DNA from: an uncultured Acidobacteriaceae bacterium
Lineage (GTDB): Bacteria > Acidobacteriota > Terriglobia > Terriglobales > Acidobacteriaceae
Assembly (NCBI GenBank): GCA_903911925.1
Contig: CAIWFH010000169.1
Coordinates: 1 to 64,000, forward strand
Direction: 5' to 3'
Length of the DNA: 64,000 bases
The notes under the pieces are model-generated. The model worked only from the letters and a program-made list of their open reading frames with translations. It had not been told where the DNA came from and made no database searches. A program made the position numbers and the translations under genes. Shown here one piece after another: positions 43,471 to 52,359 of the stretch (position 1 is its first letter; each line of letters starts with the position of its first letter).

Positions 43471-45399
43471 ATGCGCCTAGCCCGTTCGCTTGTCCTGCTT
43501 GCTTTCTCCGTCTTGATTGCATCGTTGCCCGCAAATGCCACTCGCCTGGTTACGGGCAACGGTTTTGGATTCGCAGTAGTGTCGCCGGAGACGGCGACGG
43601 TGAGCAAGTTCTACGCGCATCCCTACTGCTTTGCCCGGCCCGACCCCAAAAATCCGCTCAGCGAGGGCATTGAAACCGCCAACTTCATCAAGGAGCTTGG
43701 CTGGGGCAGCGGAGCGCGGCAAGGCGCCCGCGCGGTTTACGAAGAAGACTCGCAGGTCATTCATGTGACAAGGAGCGACGGCGAGGGATTCTTCTACATG
43801 CCTTTTGGCTTGCGGCACCCGGCGCTGGTGATTGAATGGGAACCCGGCTCGGGAGCCGCGCAGAGTGACGGCTGGCAGGTGGAATGGAGCAGGCCGGTTA
43901 AGTCACAAAAAACGGTGCGGATCTTTGGCTCCGATCTGAAGCTGTTGAAGTTCGATGGCATTGAGGAGCCGCTGCTGCTGATTCCCCTTGGCTCGAGGCT
44001 AGCCGGGCCGGAGAAATCGGGGCAAGTACTGACAGGCAGACGAGCATGGGCGCTGGTTTCGCTGGAAAGCGACTCTGAACTGGAAGAGGCGGCGAGAGAG
44101 GTCAATCGCTGGCGCAGTGGACTTGCGCCGCTTGCGTTGGCGAAGCGCGAGATTGCAGAGCTCGAGCACTGGCGCGTGAAGCTCGGTGTTCATTTTGCAG
44201 ACGAAGAGGAACGGCACCTTTGGCGACAGAGCGAAGTGATGCTGCGCATGGCGCAGAGTCGAGAGCCGAATCGCGAGGGAAGGTACAGCAACGGACTGAT
44301 CGTCGCCGCATTGCCGGACGGGTTGTGGTTTACGCCGTGGGTGCGGGACATGGCTTATGCAACGGTTGCGCTGGCGCGCATGGGGCACCGGGACGAGGCG
44401 CGCGCCGCGCTGCTGGCCTACTTCAACGCACGGCCCACGGGAAAGATGCGCAACCAGACGCAGGGCGCGGATTACCAGGTTTCTGTGGTCCGCTACTTTG
44501 GCGATGGATCGGAAGAGCCTTTTTTTACCATGGAGGGCGCGACCAATATTGAGTTCGACGATTGGGGGCTGGCGCTATGGGCTCTGGGCGAGTACGAGCG
44601 GCAGTACGGTGACACCGCGCTGATGCGCACGGCTTCGTATCGCGACAAGGTTTACGAGTGCGCGCGGGATTTTGTGGTGAAGCCGCTCGTGAAGAATCTC
44701 GAGCCTTACGGCGGAGGCTTGATTGTTGCTGCCGATACTTCAATCTGGGAGGAGCACCAGAGAGACAAGAAGCACTTTGCGTTTTCGACGGCCATGGCGA
44801 TTGTGGGGCTGAAGGAATTTGCGGAAGTGGCTCGCCGCGCCGGCGACGAGGCGGCCCGCGATGAGGTTCTGAGGCAGGTTGCGCTGCTTGAGAAAGGATT
44901 CAACGCGGCCTTTATCCGCGGCGGAAAGCTGCACGGGACGCTGGAAGAGGGCGAGAAGAACGATATCGACGGCGCGCTGCTGCCCATCATCAATTTCGGA
45001 GTGGTCAGGGATGAGGCCATTGTGCGCGACACGGTGGAGCGGATGGAGCTTTTGAAGGTGGCCTCAGGCGGGTATCGGCGCGTCCGCAGCAACTACGCCG
45101 ATCCAGCCATCTTTGAGTATTGGTACGAGAGGCAGGAGTTTCTGTTTGTTGATTTCAGTTTGGCTGAAGTGTACCGGCGGCAGGGACGGGATGCAGAGGC
45201 GGCCGCGATGCTGAAGCGCATGGTGCGGAAGGCTGCGGGGGACCACAACATGATTCCTGAAATGTATGTCGCGCTGCCGTGCGAGTTGTTTCCCGGTGAG
45301 GTGGGCGCTCCCACTGGAGCCTTGCCCATTGTGGGTTACGGCGCGGGAGCTTATGTTTTGCATGTTCTTGAGCGCGAGGCGTGGGAGCGCAGGCATTGA
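43471..45399 (+). CDS. Six-hairpin glycosidase-like secreted protein
   Basis: A 642-residue exported protein with signal MRLARSLVLLAFSVLIASLPANA. The N-terminal 200 residues are a beta-sandwich-like part. From about 235 the sequence is helical and resembles the (alpha/alpha)6 barrel of GH15/glucoamylase-type enzymes: LPDGLWFTPWVRDMAYATVAL, FDDWGLALWALGEYER, AADTSIWEEHQRDKKHFAFS and IPEMYVALPCELFPGEVGAP. The WVRDMAYA and SIWEE stretches are where catalytic acids would be expected. The substrate is unknown, probably an oligosaccharide. ATG 43471 was chosen since it gives the signal peptide; the frame is open from 43411. Confidence 0.8.
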   Translation: MRLARSLVLLAFSVLIASLPANATRLVTGNGFGFAVVSPETATVSKFYAHPYCFARPDPKNPLSEGIETANFIKELGWGSGARQGARAVYEEDSQVIHVTRSDGEGFFYMPFGLRHPALVIEWEPGSGAAQSDGWQVEWSRPVKSQKTVRIFGSDLKLLKFDGIEEPLLLIPLGSRLAGPEKSGQVLTGRRAWALVSLESDSELEEAAREVNRWRSGLAPLALAKREIAELEHWRVKLGVHFADEEERHLWRQSEVMLRMAQSREPNREGRYSNGLIVAALPDGLWFTPWVRDMAYATVALARMGHRDEARAALLAYFNARPTGKMRNQTQGADYQVSVVRYFGDGSEEPFFTMEGATNIEFDDWGLALWALGEYERQYGDTALMRTASYRDKVYECARDFVVKPLVKNLEPYGGGLIVAADTSIWEEHQRDKKHFAFSTAMAIVGLKEFAEVARRAGDEAARDEVLRQVALLEKGFNAAFIRGGKLHGTLEEGEKNDIDGALLPIINFGVVRDEAIVRDTVERMELLKVASGGYRRVRSNYADPAIFEYWYERQEFLFVDFSLAEVYRRQGRDAEAAAMLKRMVRKAAGDHNMIPEMYVALPCELFPGEVGAPTGALPIVGYGAGAYVLHVLEREAWERRH

Positions 45400-45480
45400 C
45401 AGCAGAGTTATTGCCGGGTTGGAGTCATCGTTATCTCCGGCTGGTCAACATGATTGCTTTTCGGTGCTATGCTTCCGCGC

Positions 45481-45987
45481 ATGAGCGAATTCCCTGCCAA
45501 TCCGATGCGTTTGGATCCTTACAAGAACTTCAAATTCCGCGTGAAGTGGGATGGGCGGTATATTGCAGCCATTTCGCGCGTAACCGGGCTTATGCGGTCA
45601 ACTGAAGTGGTGGAGCACCGCGAGGGAGGCGATCCGAGCACCAGCCGGAAGTCGCCGGGCCTGACGCAGTTCGGGCCCATCACGCTTGAACGCGGGCTTA
45701 CGAATGACACGGCGTTTGAGAACTGGGCCAACCAGGTGTGGAAGCTGGGCGCGGCGTCGGGTTCTGAGGTCGCGTTGAACGAGTTCCGCAAAGACATCTA
45801 TCTCGAGTTCTGCAACGAGGCCGGGCAACTGGTTCGCGCATACAAAATCTATCGCTGCTGGCCTTCGGAGTACCAGGCGCTGCCCGATTTGGATGCCAAC
45901 AGCAACGCTGTGGCCATTGAACACATCAAGCTCGAAAACGAGGGTTGGGAACGGGATACGTCGGTGGTTGAGCCGGTTCAGCCTTAG
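45481..45987 (+). CDS. Orphan contractile-tail tube protein (gp19-like)
   Basis: A 168-residue protein of the phage T4 gp19-like tail tube family, also the inner tube of contractile injection systems. FKFRVKWDGRYIAAISRVTG, TEVVEHREGGDPSTSRKSPG, LTQFGPITLERGLTND and NAVAIEHIKLENEGWER match the family along its whole length, so it looks intact. No sheath, baseplate, spike or ATPase gene is present on either side. It overlaps the convergent aldo/keto reductase gene by four bases. It may be a remnant, a moonlighting tube, or part of a system encoded elsewhere. Confidence 0.88.
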   Translation: MSEFPANPMRLDPYKNFKFRVKWDGRYIAAISRVTGLMRSTEVVEHREGGDPSTSRKSPGLTQFGPITLERGLTNDTAFENWANQVWKLGAASGSEVALNEFRKDIYLEFCNEAGQLVRAYKIYRCWPSEYQALPDLDANSNAVAIEHIKLENEGWERDTSVVEPVQP

Positions 45988-46859
45988 GCCTGCACTGCGG
46001 ATTCAAGCTCGGCACAGTCGGTTGCGTCCAGTTGCAGCCGGGCCGCGGCCACGTTCTCCTCAAGATGCGAGACCTTGGACGTGCCCGGAATGGGCAACAT
46101 GACCGGCGAGCGCTGCAGCAGCCAGGCGAGGGAAAGCTGCGCCACGGTGGCCTGGTGGCGGGCGGCGATCCGAGCCATCGCCTGAGCTAAGGGATGGTCC
46201 GGCTTGAGCTGCTTGCCGCCGGCCATGGGATACCAGGGCAGGAAGCCGATGCCCCGGCGCTCACAGAATTTCAGCGTCTCCTCGTTGCGGCGGTCCCCAA
46301 GACTGTATCGATTCTGGACAGTTCTTACCTCGACAATCTTCTGGGCCGCTTCAATCTCCAGAGGAGTGACTTCGCTGAGGCCGATGTGGCGGATCTTGCC
46401 CTGCTGCTGCATCTGCCTGAGCGCGCCAAGCGACTCCTCGAGCGGGGTGCGGGGGTCGATGCGGTGAAGTTGGTAGAGGTCGATGCGTTCCAGCTTCAGG
46501 CGGCGCAAGCTCATTTCTACGCATTGAATGAGATAGCCGGCGCGGCCCACGTATTCGGTTTTTGCGGGGCCCTGGCGGGTAATGCCGCCCTTGGTAGCGA
46601 TGACCAGTCCGGGCGGGTAGGGGTGCAGGGCTTCGGCGATAAGGCGTTCGGCGATCTCAGGGCCGTAGGCGTCGGCGGTGTCGATGAGAGTAACCCCCAG
46701 TTCGACGGCGTGCCGGAGGACGCGATGGGCTTCGGCGGGGTCGGCGGGCTCACCCCATGCGCCCTCGCCCACCAGGCGCATGGTTCCGTAGCTGAGACGG
46801 TGAACGGGCAGGTCGCCGCCAACGAGGAAGGTGCCGCTTTGGGAAGCTGATGTTGCCAT
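45984..46859 (-). CDS. Aldo/keto reductase
   Basis: A 291-residue NADPH-dependent aldo/keto reductase. TLIDTADAYGPEIAERLI contains the catalytic Asp and Tyr, LVIATKGGITRQ the Lys, and DLYQLHRIDPRTPLEESLGA the His. The C-terminal cofactor part is MLPIPGTSKVSHLEENVAAA. The layout resembles YdbC/PdxI-type reductases that act on small aldehydes, including pyridoxal; the substrate is not certain. It is convergent with the tail tube gene and is followed upstream by a repeat-rich gap. Confidence 0.92.
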   Translation of the reverse strand: MATSASQSGTFLVGGDLPVHRLSYGTMRLVGEGAWGEPADPAEAHRVLRHAVELGVTLIDTADAYGPEIAERLIAEALHPYPPGLVIATKGGITRQGPAKTEYVGRAGYLIQCVEMSLRRLKLERIDLYQLHRIDPRTPLEESLGALRQMQQQGKIRHIGLSEVTPLEIEAAQKIVEVRTVQNRYSLGDRRNEETLKFCERRGIGFLPWYPMAGGKQLKPDHPLAQAMARIAARHQATVAQLSLAWLLQRSPVMLPIPGTSKVSHLEENVAAARLQLDATDCAELESAVQA

Positions 46860-46896
46860 GTGAGTTTGATGCTACGACATGGAGGCGAGGGATGGG

Positions 46897-46941
46897 GTTC
46901 GAGGTTTCCCATGTCTCAGAATCGAGACATGGGGCACCCGG
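46897..46941. repeat. REP-like palindrome, family 1
   Basis: In reverse orientation it matches 1227-1268 over about 42 bases with only a few differences: CCGGGTGCCCCATGTCTCGA, then TTCTGAGACATGGGAAACC, then TCGAAC. The GTCTC/GAGAC stem and compensating changes (G to T on one arm, C to A on the other) show conservation of the hairpin. Confidence 0.75.
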
Positions 46942-46970
46942 CATGGGGTTGAGGGTGGTGGGATTCCACC

Positions 46971-47004
46971 CTTTCGCCAGAAAGAGGGCGAAAGGATGGG
47001 GCAC
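46971..47004. repeat. REP-like palindrome, family 2
   Basis: CTTTCGCC and GGCGAAAG form a stem around AGAAAGAG, followed by GATGGGGCAC, as at 32541-32574. The stem differs by matched changes on both arms. Confidence 0.7.
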
Positions 47005-47059
47005 GGAGCTTGAGAGGGAAGGAAGGTAAATGCGGGGTCCTTCGATTCCCTTCGCTCCC

Positions 47060-47096
47060 CACCCCAGCGACTAAGACCTGTCGCCGGGGACCCCGG
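47060..47096. repeat. REP-like palindrome, family 3
   Basis: CCCCAGCGAC and GTCGCCGGGG arms with an 8-nt loop; related to copies at 37966-38002 and inside ppc at 34396-34432. Confidence 0.65.
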
Positions 47097-47196
47097 TTTC
47101 GCTCCGGTCACTCAGGATGACACTTGGGTTAGAAGGGGAACCCGGTCCGGCCGGGTTGCGTATCCTGTTGAACAGACGCAGTAAGGAGAGCGAGCC

Positions 47197-47625
47197 ATGG
47201 CCAGCCAATCCTATCCGACCGCAGAGGTCATCTTTTATCAGCAGTACGAGTCAGTACGCCGCGACGAAGTAGTGGGCATCCTGCTGGCGCTTTTTCTAGG
47301 CGGCTTTGGAATCCATCACTTTTACCTGCGGCGCACCGGGTTGGGGATTCTCTACGTTTGCCTGTGCTGGACGCCAATTCCATGGGTTCTCGGCTTCATT
47401 GAGTGCTTCTTCATGCCCGGCCGGGTGCGGGAGTTTAACGCCATCCAGGCGGCGGGGATTGCGGCGGCGCTGGGCATCGCCATGCCGGGATGGGGCTACC
47501 CGGTGAACGTGATGGTGAATGTGCAGCCAACAGTGCAACCGGGCATGCTGCAGGCCTGCGGGCGTTGCCGGCAGACCAATCCGCAGGGCGCGCGGTTCTG
47601 CTCGGGATGCGGCATGGCGCTGTAG
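47197..47625 (+). CDS. TM2-domain membrane protein with C-terminal zinc ribbon
   Basis: A 142-residue protein. The TM2 domain (about 20-75) has ILLALFLGGFGIHHFYLRR and TGLGILYVCLCW with a third helix after it. The C-terminus has a zinc ribbon: ACGRCRQTNPQGARFCSGCG. AAGGAG lies nine bases upstream of ATG 47197. TM2 proteins are of poorly known function. A second zinc-ribbon membrane protein, with the ribbon at the other end, is at 25865-26299. Confidence 0.88.
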   Translation: MASQSYPTAEVIFYQQYESVRRDEVVGILLALFLGGFGIHHFYLRRTGLGILYVCLCWTPIPWVLGFIECFFMPGRVREFNAIQAAGIAAALGIAMPGWGYPVNVMVNVQPTVQPGMLQACGRCRQTNPQGARFCSGCGMAL

Positions 47626-47643
47626 GGGAAACGCACCCCACAG

Positions 47644-48573
47644 CTACATATTGGTGCTTCCCGAACGCATTGCCTCGTTGAATTTTGGCTTGGTGAACTC
47701 GAGCGCGGCCTCAAGCCGAGCCTGGAAGTCCGCGGCTTTGGCCATCAATTGCGGGGTGGCTGCCGCAAATTCTCCATCCAGCTTCAGGAGCCCTTCGGCG
47801 GCTTCGTGCCCGATCATGCGCAGCAGATCCTCATCTGTGGTGTTGAGATACTGCGCATCGCGCGGGTCGGCAATCCATACCGGCTTGCCCTGGCCCAACA
47901 CGCCTGAAAGCCAGTAGACCTTGCACAGCAGGTATTTGAGGCGCTCGGCGTCGTCGGTCTCAGTGAACAGGAACTTCTTTTGCCAGCGGCTGTAGTAGCG
48001 GGTGCTGACCGGGACCGGCTGACGATTGCCCGACTTGAGAAACTCGAGCTGGCCGAGGTCCACCGTCTTGCGAATCGCGTTGTACACGAAGGTCTCGGCA
48101 TAGGGTTGTTCCATGGCCGGAACGATCTCGGCAAAGGTGACAGTAACCGAAGCCGCAACTTTGGCGTGAAGGTTATGCGTGCCGCCGTCGGCAAGGTGCA
48201 TTTCGCCGTGGATGATGTAGGTGTCTGCGCCGGAAGTGGAGCGGTGCGCGGGCCATTGGAACTGACCGAAGGCAATGGGCAGACCGGCGAGCGTGACGTA
48301 ACAGTCGGGGCGGGGATTGCGCAGGCGTTTGGCCTCGGCGGCAAGGTGAGCCGCCATCCGATCAAGCAGGCGAGGCTTGTCGAATTCGAACGCTTCGCTC
48401 AGTTCGAGCCGGAGAACGCGGTTCGATGCATCGGCAGGCAGGCCAAGCTGGAAGATCGAGGTGGGCCGGCCGTGGAAGTCGGCGCCCTGGGTGGTGGAGA
48501 CGAGAGTCAGGCCGGCCTTTGTGGCGGCGTCTTGAAGGGCTGAAACCAGTGTGGACTTGATTGCTTCTGTCAT
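47644..48573 (-). CDS. Conserved-looking protein of unknown function
   Basis: A 309-residue soluble protein. No signal peptide or membrane helix is seen. The N-terminal half alternates strands and helices (RPTSIFQLGLPADASNRVLR, DCYVTLAGLPIAFGQFQWP, YIIHGEMHLADGG), and the C-terminal part is helical (DDAERLKYLLCKVYWLSGVL, LLKLDGEFAAATPQLMAKAA). Codon use and composition fit the neighbours. I do not recognise a family. It is convergent with the TM2 gene, 18 bases apart. Confidence 0.75.
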   Translation of the reverse strand: MTEAIKSTLVSALQDAATKAGLTLVSTTQGADFHGRPTSIFQLGLPADASNRVLRLELSEAFEFDKPRLLDRMAAHLAAEAKRLRNPRPDCYVTLAGLPIAFGQFQWPAHRSTSGADTYIIHGEMHLADGGTHNLHAKVAASVTVTFAEIVPAMEQPYAETFVYNAIRKTVDLGQLEFLKSGNRQPVPVSTRYYSRWQKKFLFTETDDAERLKYLLCKVYWLSGVLGQGKPVWIADPRDAQYLNTTDEDLLRMIGHEAAEGLLKLDGEFAAATPQLMAKAADFQARLEAALEFTKPKFNEAMRSGSTNM

Positions 48574-48793
48574 GGGAGGGGAATCCTATGTCGGAGATCG
48601 CTGCACCTTCATTTTAGGGCATGGCCTGGGTTTCGGGAGCGGGGCATGGTGTTCGCCAGGCTGCGAGCGGACCACGGAGGTCTATGCATGCTGCCGATGC
48701 TCTTTGCGGAGCCGCTCCGCGTTGGAATTGAGGCTTAGGGCTGTGCCATGGTGAGCAGCACACCGGCCAGACGCCGCATTTACAATATCAAGT

Positions 48794-49561
48794 GTGCAGA
48801 GCAGACAGTCTTCGCCGATCATTCTCGCTGAAAATCTCACCAAGGTTTATATGGCGGGCCGAATTCCCGTCACCGCGGTGCGCGGCGTGTCTCTTGCCGT
48901 GGAGCCGGGCGAGTTTGTGGCCATTGTTGGTCCCTCGGGTTCGGGCAAGTCCACGCTTTTTTACCTTCTGGGCGGACTGACCCAGGCAACCGAAGGCCGC
49001 GTGGTGATTGACGGCGTTGATTTTGCCTCGCTCAGCGACGGCGAACGGACCCGGCTGCGGAAGCATCGCATCGGTTTTGTCTTTCAGAAATTCAACCTGC
49101 TGCCGACGCTTTCGGCGATGGGCAATATAGAAATCGCCTATGCGGTAAGCGGACGCACGGAGGGCGGAAAAAAGGTGCCGCTGGACCGGGTGTACCTTGA
49201 CCACCTGAGCGATCTGCTTTCGATCCAGGGGCGGCTGAAACACCGGCCGGCAGAGTTGAGCGGCGGCGAGCAGCAGAGAGTGGCCATTGCGCGCGCGTTG
49301 ATTACGCGGCCAGCGATTGTGCTTGCTGACGAGCCTACGGGCAATCTGGACACAAAGAATTCAGAAGCGGTATTGCAGATGCTTTTGCGGTCGAACCGGG
49401 AACTGGGCCAAACCACGCTGATGATTACCCACAATCCCGAGGCGGCGGCGATTGCCAGCCGAATTTTGTACATGCGCGATGGGGAGATTGTGCGCGAGGA
49501 AGCGGGCTCGCGGGCGGGCGTGGCGGCCCCGGGTGTGCCAGGAGCAGCCACGGCGGTTTGA
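48794..49561 (+). CDS. MacB/LolD-type ABC transporter ATPase, no permease
   Basis: A 255-residue ABC ATPase of the MacB/LolD/FtsE group. Walker A is VGPSGSGKSTLFYLLGG, Q-loop GFVFQKFNLLPTLS, signature LSGGEQQRVAIARAL, Walker B IVLADEPTGNLD and the H-loop TLMITHNPEAA. Such ATPases normally drive a FtsX-type permease to move lipoproteins, peptides or drugs across the envelope, but no permease gene is adjacent; tRNA genes follow. GTG at 48794 is the start of the frame, so the exact start is uncertain. The C-terminal 25 residues are Ala/Gly-rich and probably disordered. Confidence 0.92.
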   Translation: MQSRQSSPIILAENLTKVYMAGRIPVTAVRGVSLAVEPGEFVAIVGPSGSGKSTLFYLLGGLTQATEGRVVIDGVDFASLSDGERTRLRKHRIGFVFQKFNLLPTLSAMGNIEIAYAVSGRTEGGKKVPLDRVYLDHLSDLLSIQGRLKHRPAELSGGEQQRVAIARALITRPAIVLADEPTGNLDTKNSEAVLQMLLRSNRELGQTTLMITHNPEAAAIASRILYMRDGEIVREEAGSRAGVAAPGVPGAATAV

Positions 49562-49601
49562 CCTGATTTGGCGGTCCCCGGTATACTCAGTTCTGCACCA
49601 A

Positions 49602-49676
49602 GCGGGAGTAGCTCAGTGGTAGAGCATCGCCTTGCCAAGGCGAGGGTCGCGAGTTCAAATCTCGTCTCCCGCTCCA
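49602..49676 (+). tRNA. tRNA-Gly (GCC)
   Basis: The acceptor arm GCGGGAG (49602-49608) pairs with CTCCCGC (49666-49672), followed by T and an encoded CCA. The D-arm has AGCTCAGTGGTAGAGC, the anticodon loop reads CTTGCCAAG with GCC, and the T-arm has GAGTTCAAATCTC. All parts of a normal tRNA are present. Confidence 0.95.
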
Positions 49677-49748
49677 TTCTGTCCTCCGGGGTTGACCGGG
49701 TTGGCTAGGGCAGTATGGAGCGACTAACTTAGAAGGCAGCCCTGCCAA

Positions 49749-49823
49749 GGCGCGGTACCCAAGTGGTAAGGGAGAGGTCTGCAAAACCTTTATGCGCCGG
49801 TTCGATCCCGGCCCGCGCCTCCA
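49749..49823 (+). tRNA. tRNA-Cys (GCA)
   Basis: GGCGCGG (49749-49755) pairs with CCGCGCC (49813-49819), then T and CCA. The anticodon loop reads TCTGCAAAA with GCA, and the T-arm is CCGGTTCGATCCCGG. It lies 72 bases after tRNA-Gly and is probably in the same transcript. Confidence 0.95.
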
Positions 49824-49870
49824 AAATTCCCCTCTTAAAATCAATAAGATCATCTTGTTAGGTCTTTTAT

Positions 49871-49898
49871 CCACACTTGTCCGCAGGTGTGGCTTTTT
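49871..49898 (+). terminator. Intrinsic terminator after tRNA genes
   Basis: CCACACTTG and CAGGTGTGG form a 9-bp stem (one G-U) with a TCCG loop and a CTTTTT tail. It fits the end of the tRNA-Gly/tRNA-Cys transcript. Confidence 0.8.
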
Positions 49899-50012
49899 CG
49901 TGCTTGATCGTGGTCAATCGGCGAATGCGCACTCGTCAGCGCTCATGGACCGGCCATTCCTGATTCGGTATGATTCGAATCACGGTGCAGATATTGAAGG
50001 GTGAACTTCCTT

Positions 50013-52220
50013 ATGACGACGGAGCAGTTTGGCAAGAGTGTGTGCTGTATTGGGTTGCACCCCGCTGATGGCGCAGCCTTATGTTCGCCGATTCGGATCT
50101 GGGCAACGACAACAAAGCTGGCGTTGGTTATCTGCATTTTCGGTCTTTGGGCAATCTGCCAGCCAATGCAATGTGCAGCACAGGCCAAGCCAAGCTTTAG
50201 CGACGCCAAGCAGGCGCTAAACGCAGGGGATTACAAGCGGGCCGAAGCGGAGCTGCGCGCACTACTGGCCGCGCAGCCCAATTCTCCGGAGATCCTTGAC
50301 GATCTTGGAATCGCTCTCCAGCTGCAAGATAAATCCGATGAGGCGATCAAAGTATTTGAGAGAGTGCTGAAACTCAAGCGCTTTCCAGACACCGTCGCTC
50401 TATTGGCGGCAGACTATTGCCGCGATCACGATTTCGATCATGCTCTGCCTTTATTGAAAGAAGCCAGGAAATACCTTGACGATCCCAAGATTGCGGCGAA
50501 CCTGGGATCCTGTTATCTGGAAGCTGACCAGCCGGAAGCAGCGATATTCGCATATGAGAAGCTTGTTGCCGTGGGGGCGCCGCCGGAGGATGAGAATGCA
50601 GTCAATCTTCTGCGCGCCCACTTCGACCTCTCCCGCAAAGTGCTTGAAACTCTGGCCGGCCTTCCGCGGGGCCTGATCTACGTGCATGCGATCCAGGCGG
50701 CAAAAAGCGACGGCACACTGGATGCCAGCTCATTGTTTCAAAAAGCATACGCGGAAGCTCCGTACCTTAAGCCGGAAATGTCGCTCGACCAGATGATCAA
50801 CCTGCTCAGTTCTCGCCCGAACGACCCGCCACTGTTATACATGTTGGGTGTGAAGTGCGCGGAACAGGCGGGAGAGGAGTTTGATCGCGCCAAAGACAAG
50901 TGGCCTGAGTCGCTCGCGCTGAGCCAGTTCACCGCAGAATTGAAAGACTCTCAAGGAGACCGCGATGGAGCTACTGCGCAATACGAGCAGATTCTGGCCG
51001 CACATTCCGACTCTCCTGCTTCTGTCCATTTTGCGCTGGGGTTGCTCTATTCCGAGCGCCGCAGGTGGCAGGACGCAATCCAGCAATACAATCTTGTCAA
51101 GTCTGAAACCGCTGAAAGCCTTTACCTGAAGCAGCGGATGAGCGAAGCCCTCCTGCATCTGGAGGATTACCAGGCGGCGATGGGTTTATTGAGCAAGATC
51201 GCTGCCAAAGACACAGCTCCATTTTGGGTCTTGCGAGACTATGGCGAAGCCGCTGAGGGTATGGGGCAGGAGCAAACCGCAGTCACTTACCTGAAGCGCG
51301 CTTGTTCCATGGATCCCGGCGACGCGTTGATTCACTACCATCTCTTGAGGATTTATCACAAACTCAACCTGCCCAAGGCAGCAGAGGCCGAGCTGGCGAG
51401 TTACAAGCAGCTTTTGCAACAAGGCTCCAGCAGCGCGAGCCTTCAAAAGCCGCATTTGCTCAAGGCGGCAAAGTTCGACCGGGTGCATCAGATAAAGAAC
51501 GCAGAAGCCGAGTGGCGTGCTGCACTGGCGATTGACCCCGATTCTCCCGCGGCCCTGGATGGTTTATCACAAGACCTCAACCTCGATGGCGACTACCAGG
51601 AGACCATTGCGCTTCTCGAGGACTCAAGACTCGCCGGGCAGAGGTCGCCGGCACAGGTTCTGAACCTTGGGTTGGCCTATGCCAGGACGGACAAAGCAGA
51701 TGAATCGATCAAGGTGCTTCAAGACGGTTTGAACTCGGCGCCCGATTCGATCGAGCTGGCAAATGAGTTAGCAGCTCAACTCGTTCATCTTCGCCGGTAC
51801 GATGAGGCAGTGGCAACTCTGGACCTGGCTTTGGCAAAACACCCGAAGGATTTGAACACCAGGGTCCATTACCTGCGGACTGTTTTGGACGTCGATCCGG
51901 CGAAGGCGGCCGAGATGGCCAAGAGCCTCCTCCAGGCTTACCCTCGGAACTGGGAAGTTCTCTATTTGAATGGGGTTCTTCAAACAAGACAAGGAAGATT
52001 CCGTGAGGCGCGCGCATGCCTGGAGGAATCTACGAGGTTCAATAGACTCTCCGGTGACTCCCATGCCGCGCTTGGATACGTATTGATTCAATTGCAGGAC
52101 TTTTCTGGAGCAAGAAGAGAGCTCAAGACGGCAGTCGCACTGGGGGATAAGGATGAAAAGGTCCAACAGGCTTTGTCACAGGTCCATGCCAGCCTCGGTG
52201 AAGGAAAAGCGGATGAGTGA
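50013..52220 (+). CDS. TPR-repeat protein
   Basis: A protein of about 735 residues made largely of tetratricopeptide repeats. A hydrophobic stretch near the N-terminus (LALVICIFGLWAICQPMQCA) is a signal or anchor. TPR units are seen from about residue 60 on, for example AKQALNAGDYKRAEAELRAL, PEILDDLGIALQLQDKSDEA and LNTRVHYLRTVLDVDPAKAA. It should be a periplasmic or membrane-bound scaffold for protein contacts. ATG 50013 is chosen; GTG at 50001 is an alternative. It precedes a CxxCH propeller gene by 140 bases and may belong with the glycan locus. Confidence 0.85.
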   Translation: MTTEQFGKSVCCIGLHPADGAALCSPIRIWATTTKLALVICIFGLWAICQPMQCAAQAKPSFSDAKQALNAGDYKRAEAELRALLAAQPNSPEILDDLGIALQLQDKSDEAIKVFERVLKLKRFPDTVALLAADYCRDHDFDHALPLLKEARKYLDDPKIAANLGSCYLEADQPEAAIFAYEKLVAVGAPPEDENAVNLLRAHFDLSRKVLETLAGLPRGLIYVHAIQAAKSDGTLDASSLFQKAYAEAPYLKPEMSLDQMINLLSSRPNDPPLLYMLGVKCAEQAGEEFDRAKDKWPESLALSQFTAELKDSQGDRDGATAQYEQILAAHSDSPASVHFALGLLYSERRRWQDAIQQYNLVKSETAESLYLKQRMSEALLHLEDYQAAMGLLSKIAAKDTAPFWVLRDYGEAAEGMGQEQTAVTYLKRACSMDPGDALIHYHLLRIYHKLNLPKAAEAELASYKQLLQQGSSSASLQKPHLLKAAKFDRVHQIKNAEAEWRAALAIDPDSPAALDGLSQDLNLDGDYQETIALLEDSRLAGQRSPAQVLNLGLAYARTDKADESIKVLQDGLNSAPDSIELANELAAQLVHLRRYDEAVATLDLALAKHPKDLNTRVHYLRTVLDVDPAKAAEMAKSLLQAYPRNWEVLYLNGVLQTRQGRFREARACLEESTRFNRLSGDSHAALGYVLIQLQDFSGARRELKTAVALGDKDEKVQQALSQVHASLGEGKADE

Positions 52221-52359
52221 GATCGCTAGATAGTTCTGCGTAAATGAAAACCCCGAACAGGGAACCTGGGATAGCGGAATTGCAAAGTTAAGGCGGTAAG
52301 CGAACTAGACTGTGAAAGTGGAGCCGTGAGGGATTGACGCGCGGATTCAGGAGAGGACC

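Larger units (their letters stand above)
46860..47196. other. Intergenic region with three repeat families
   Basis: This 337-base gap holds one copy each of palindrome families 1, 2 and 3 (46897-46941, 46971-47004, 47060-47096) in a row. I see no gene. The promoter of the TM2 gene should be in the last 60 bases. Confidence 0.6.

Noticed and set aside
45481..45987. Start of a prophage or injection-system cluster at the tail tube gene
   Set aside because: No other phage or eCIS gene occurs in the flanking 20 kb; only the tube gene itself is supported.
49602..49823. tRNA pair as an integration site for a mobile element
   Set aside because: No integrase or repeated tRNA 3' end is visible downstream; the next genes look like ordinary chromosomal genes.
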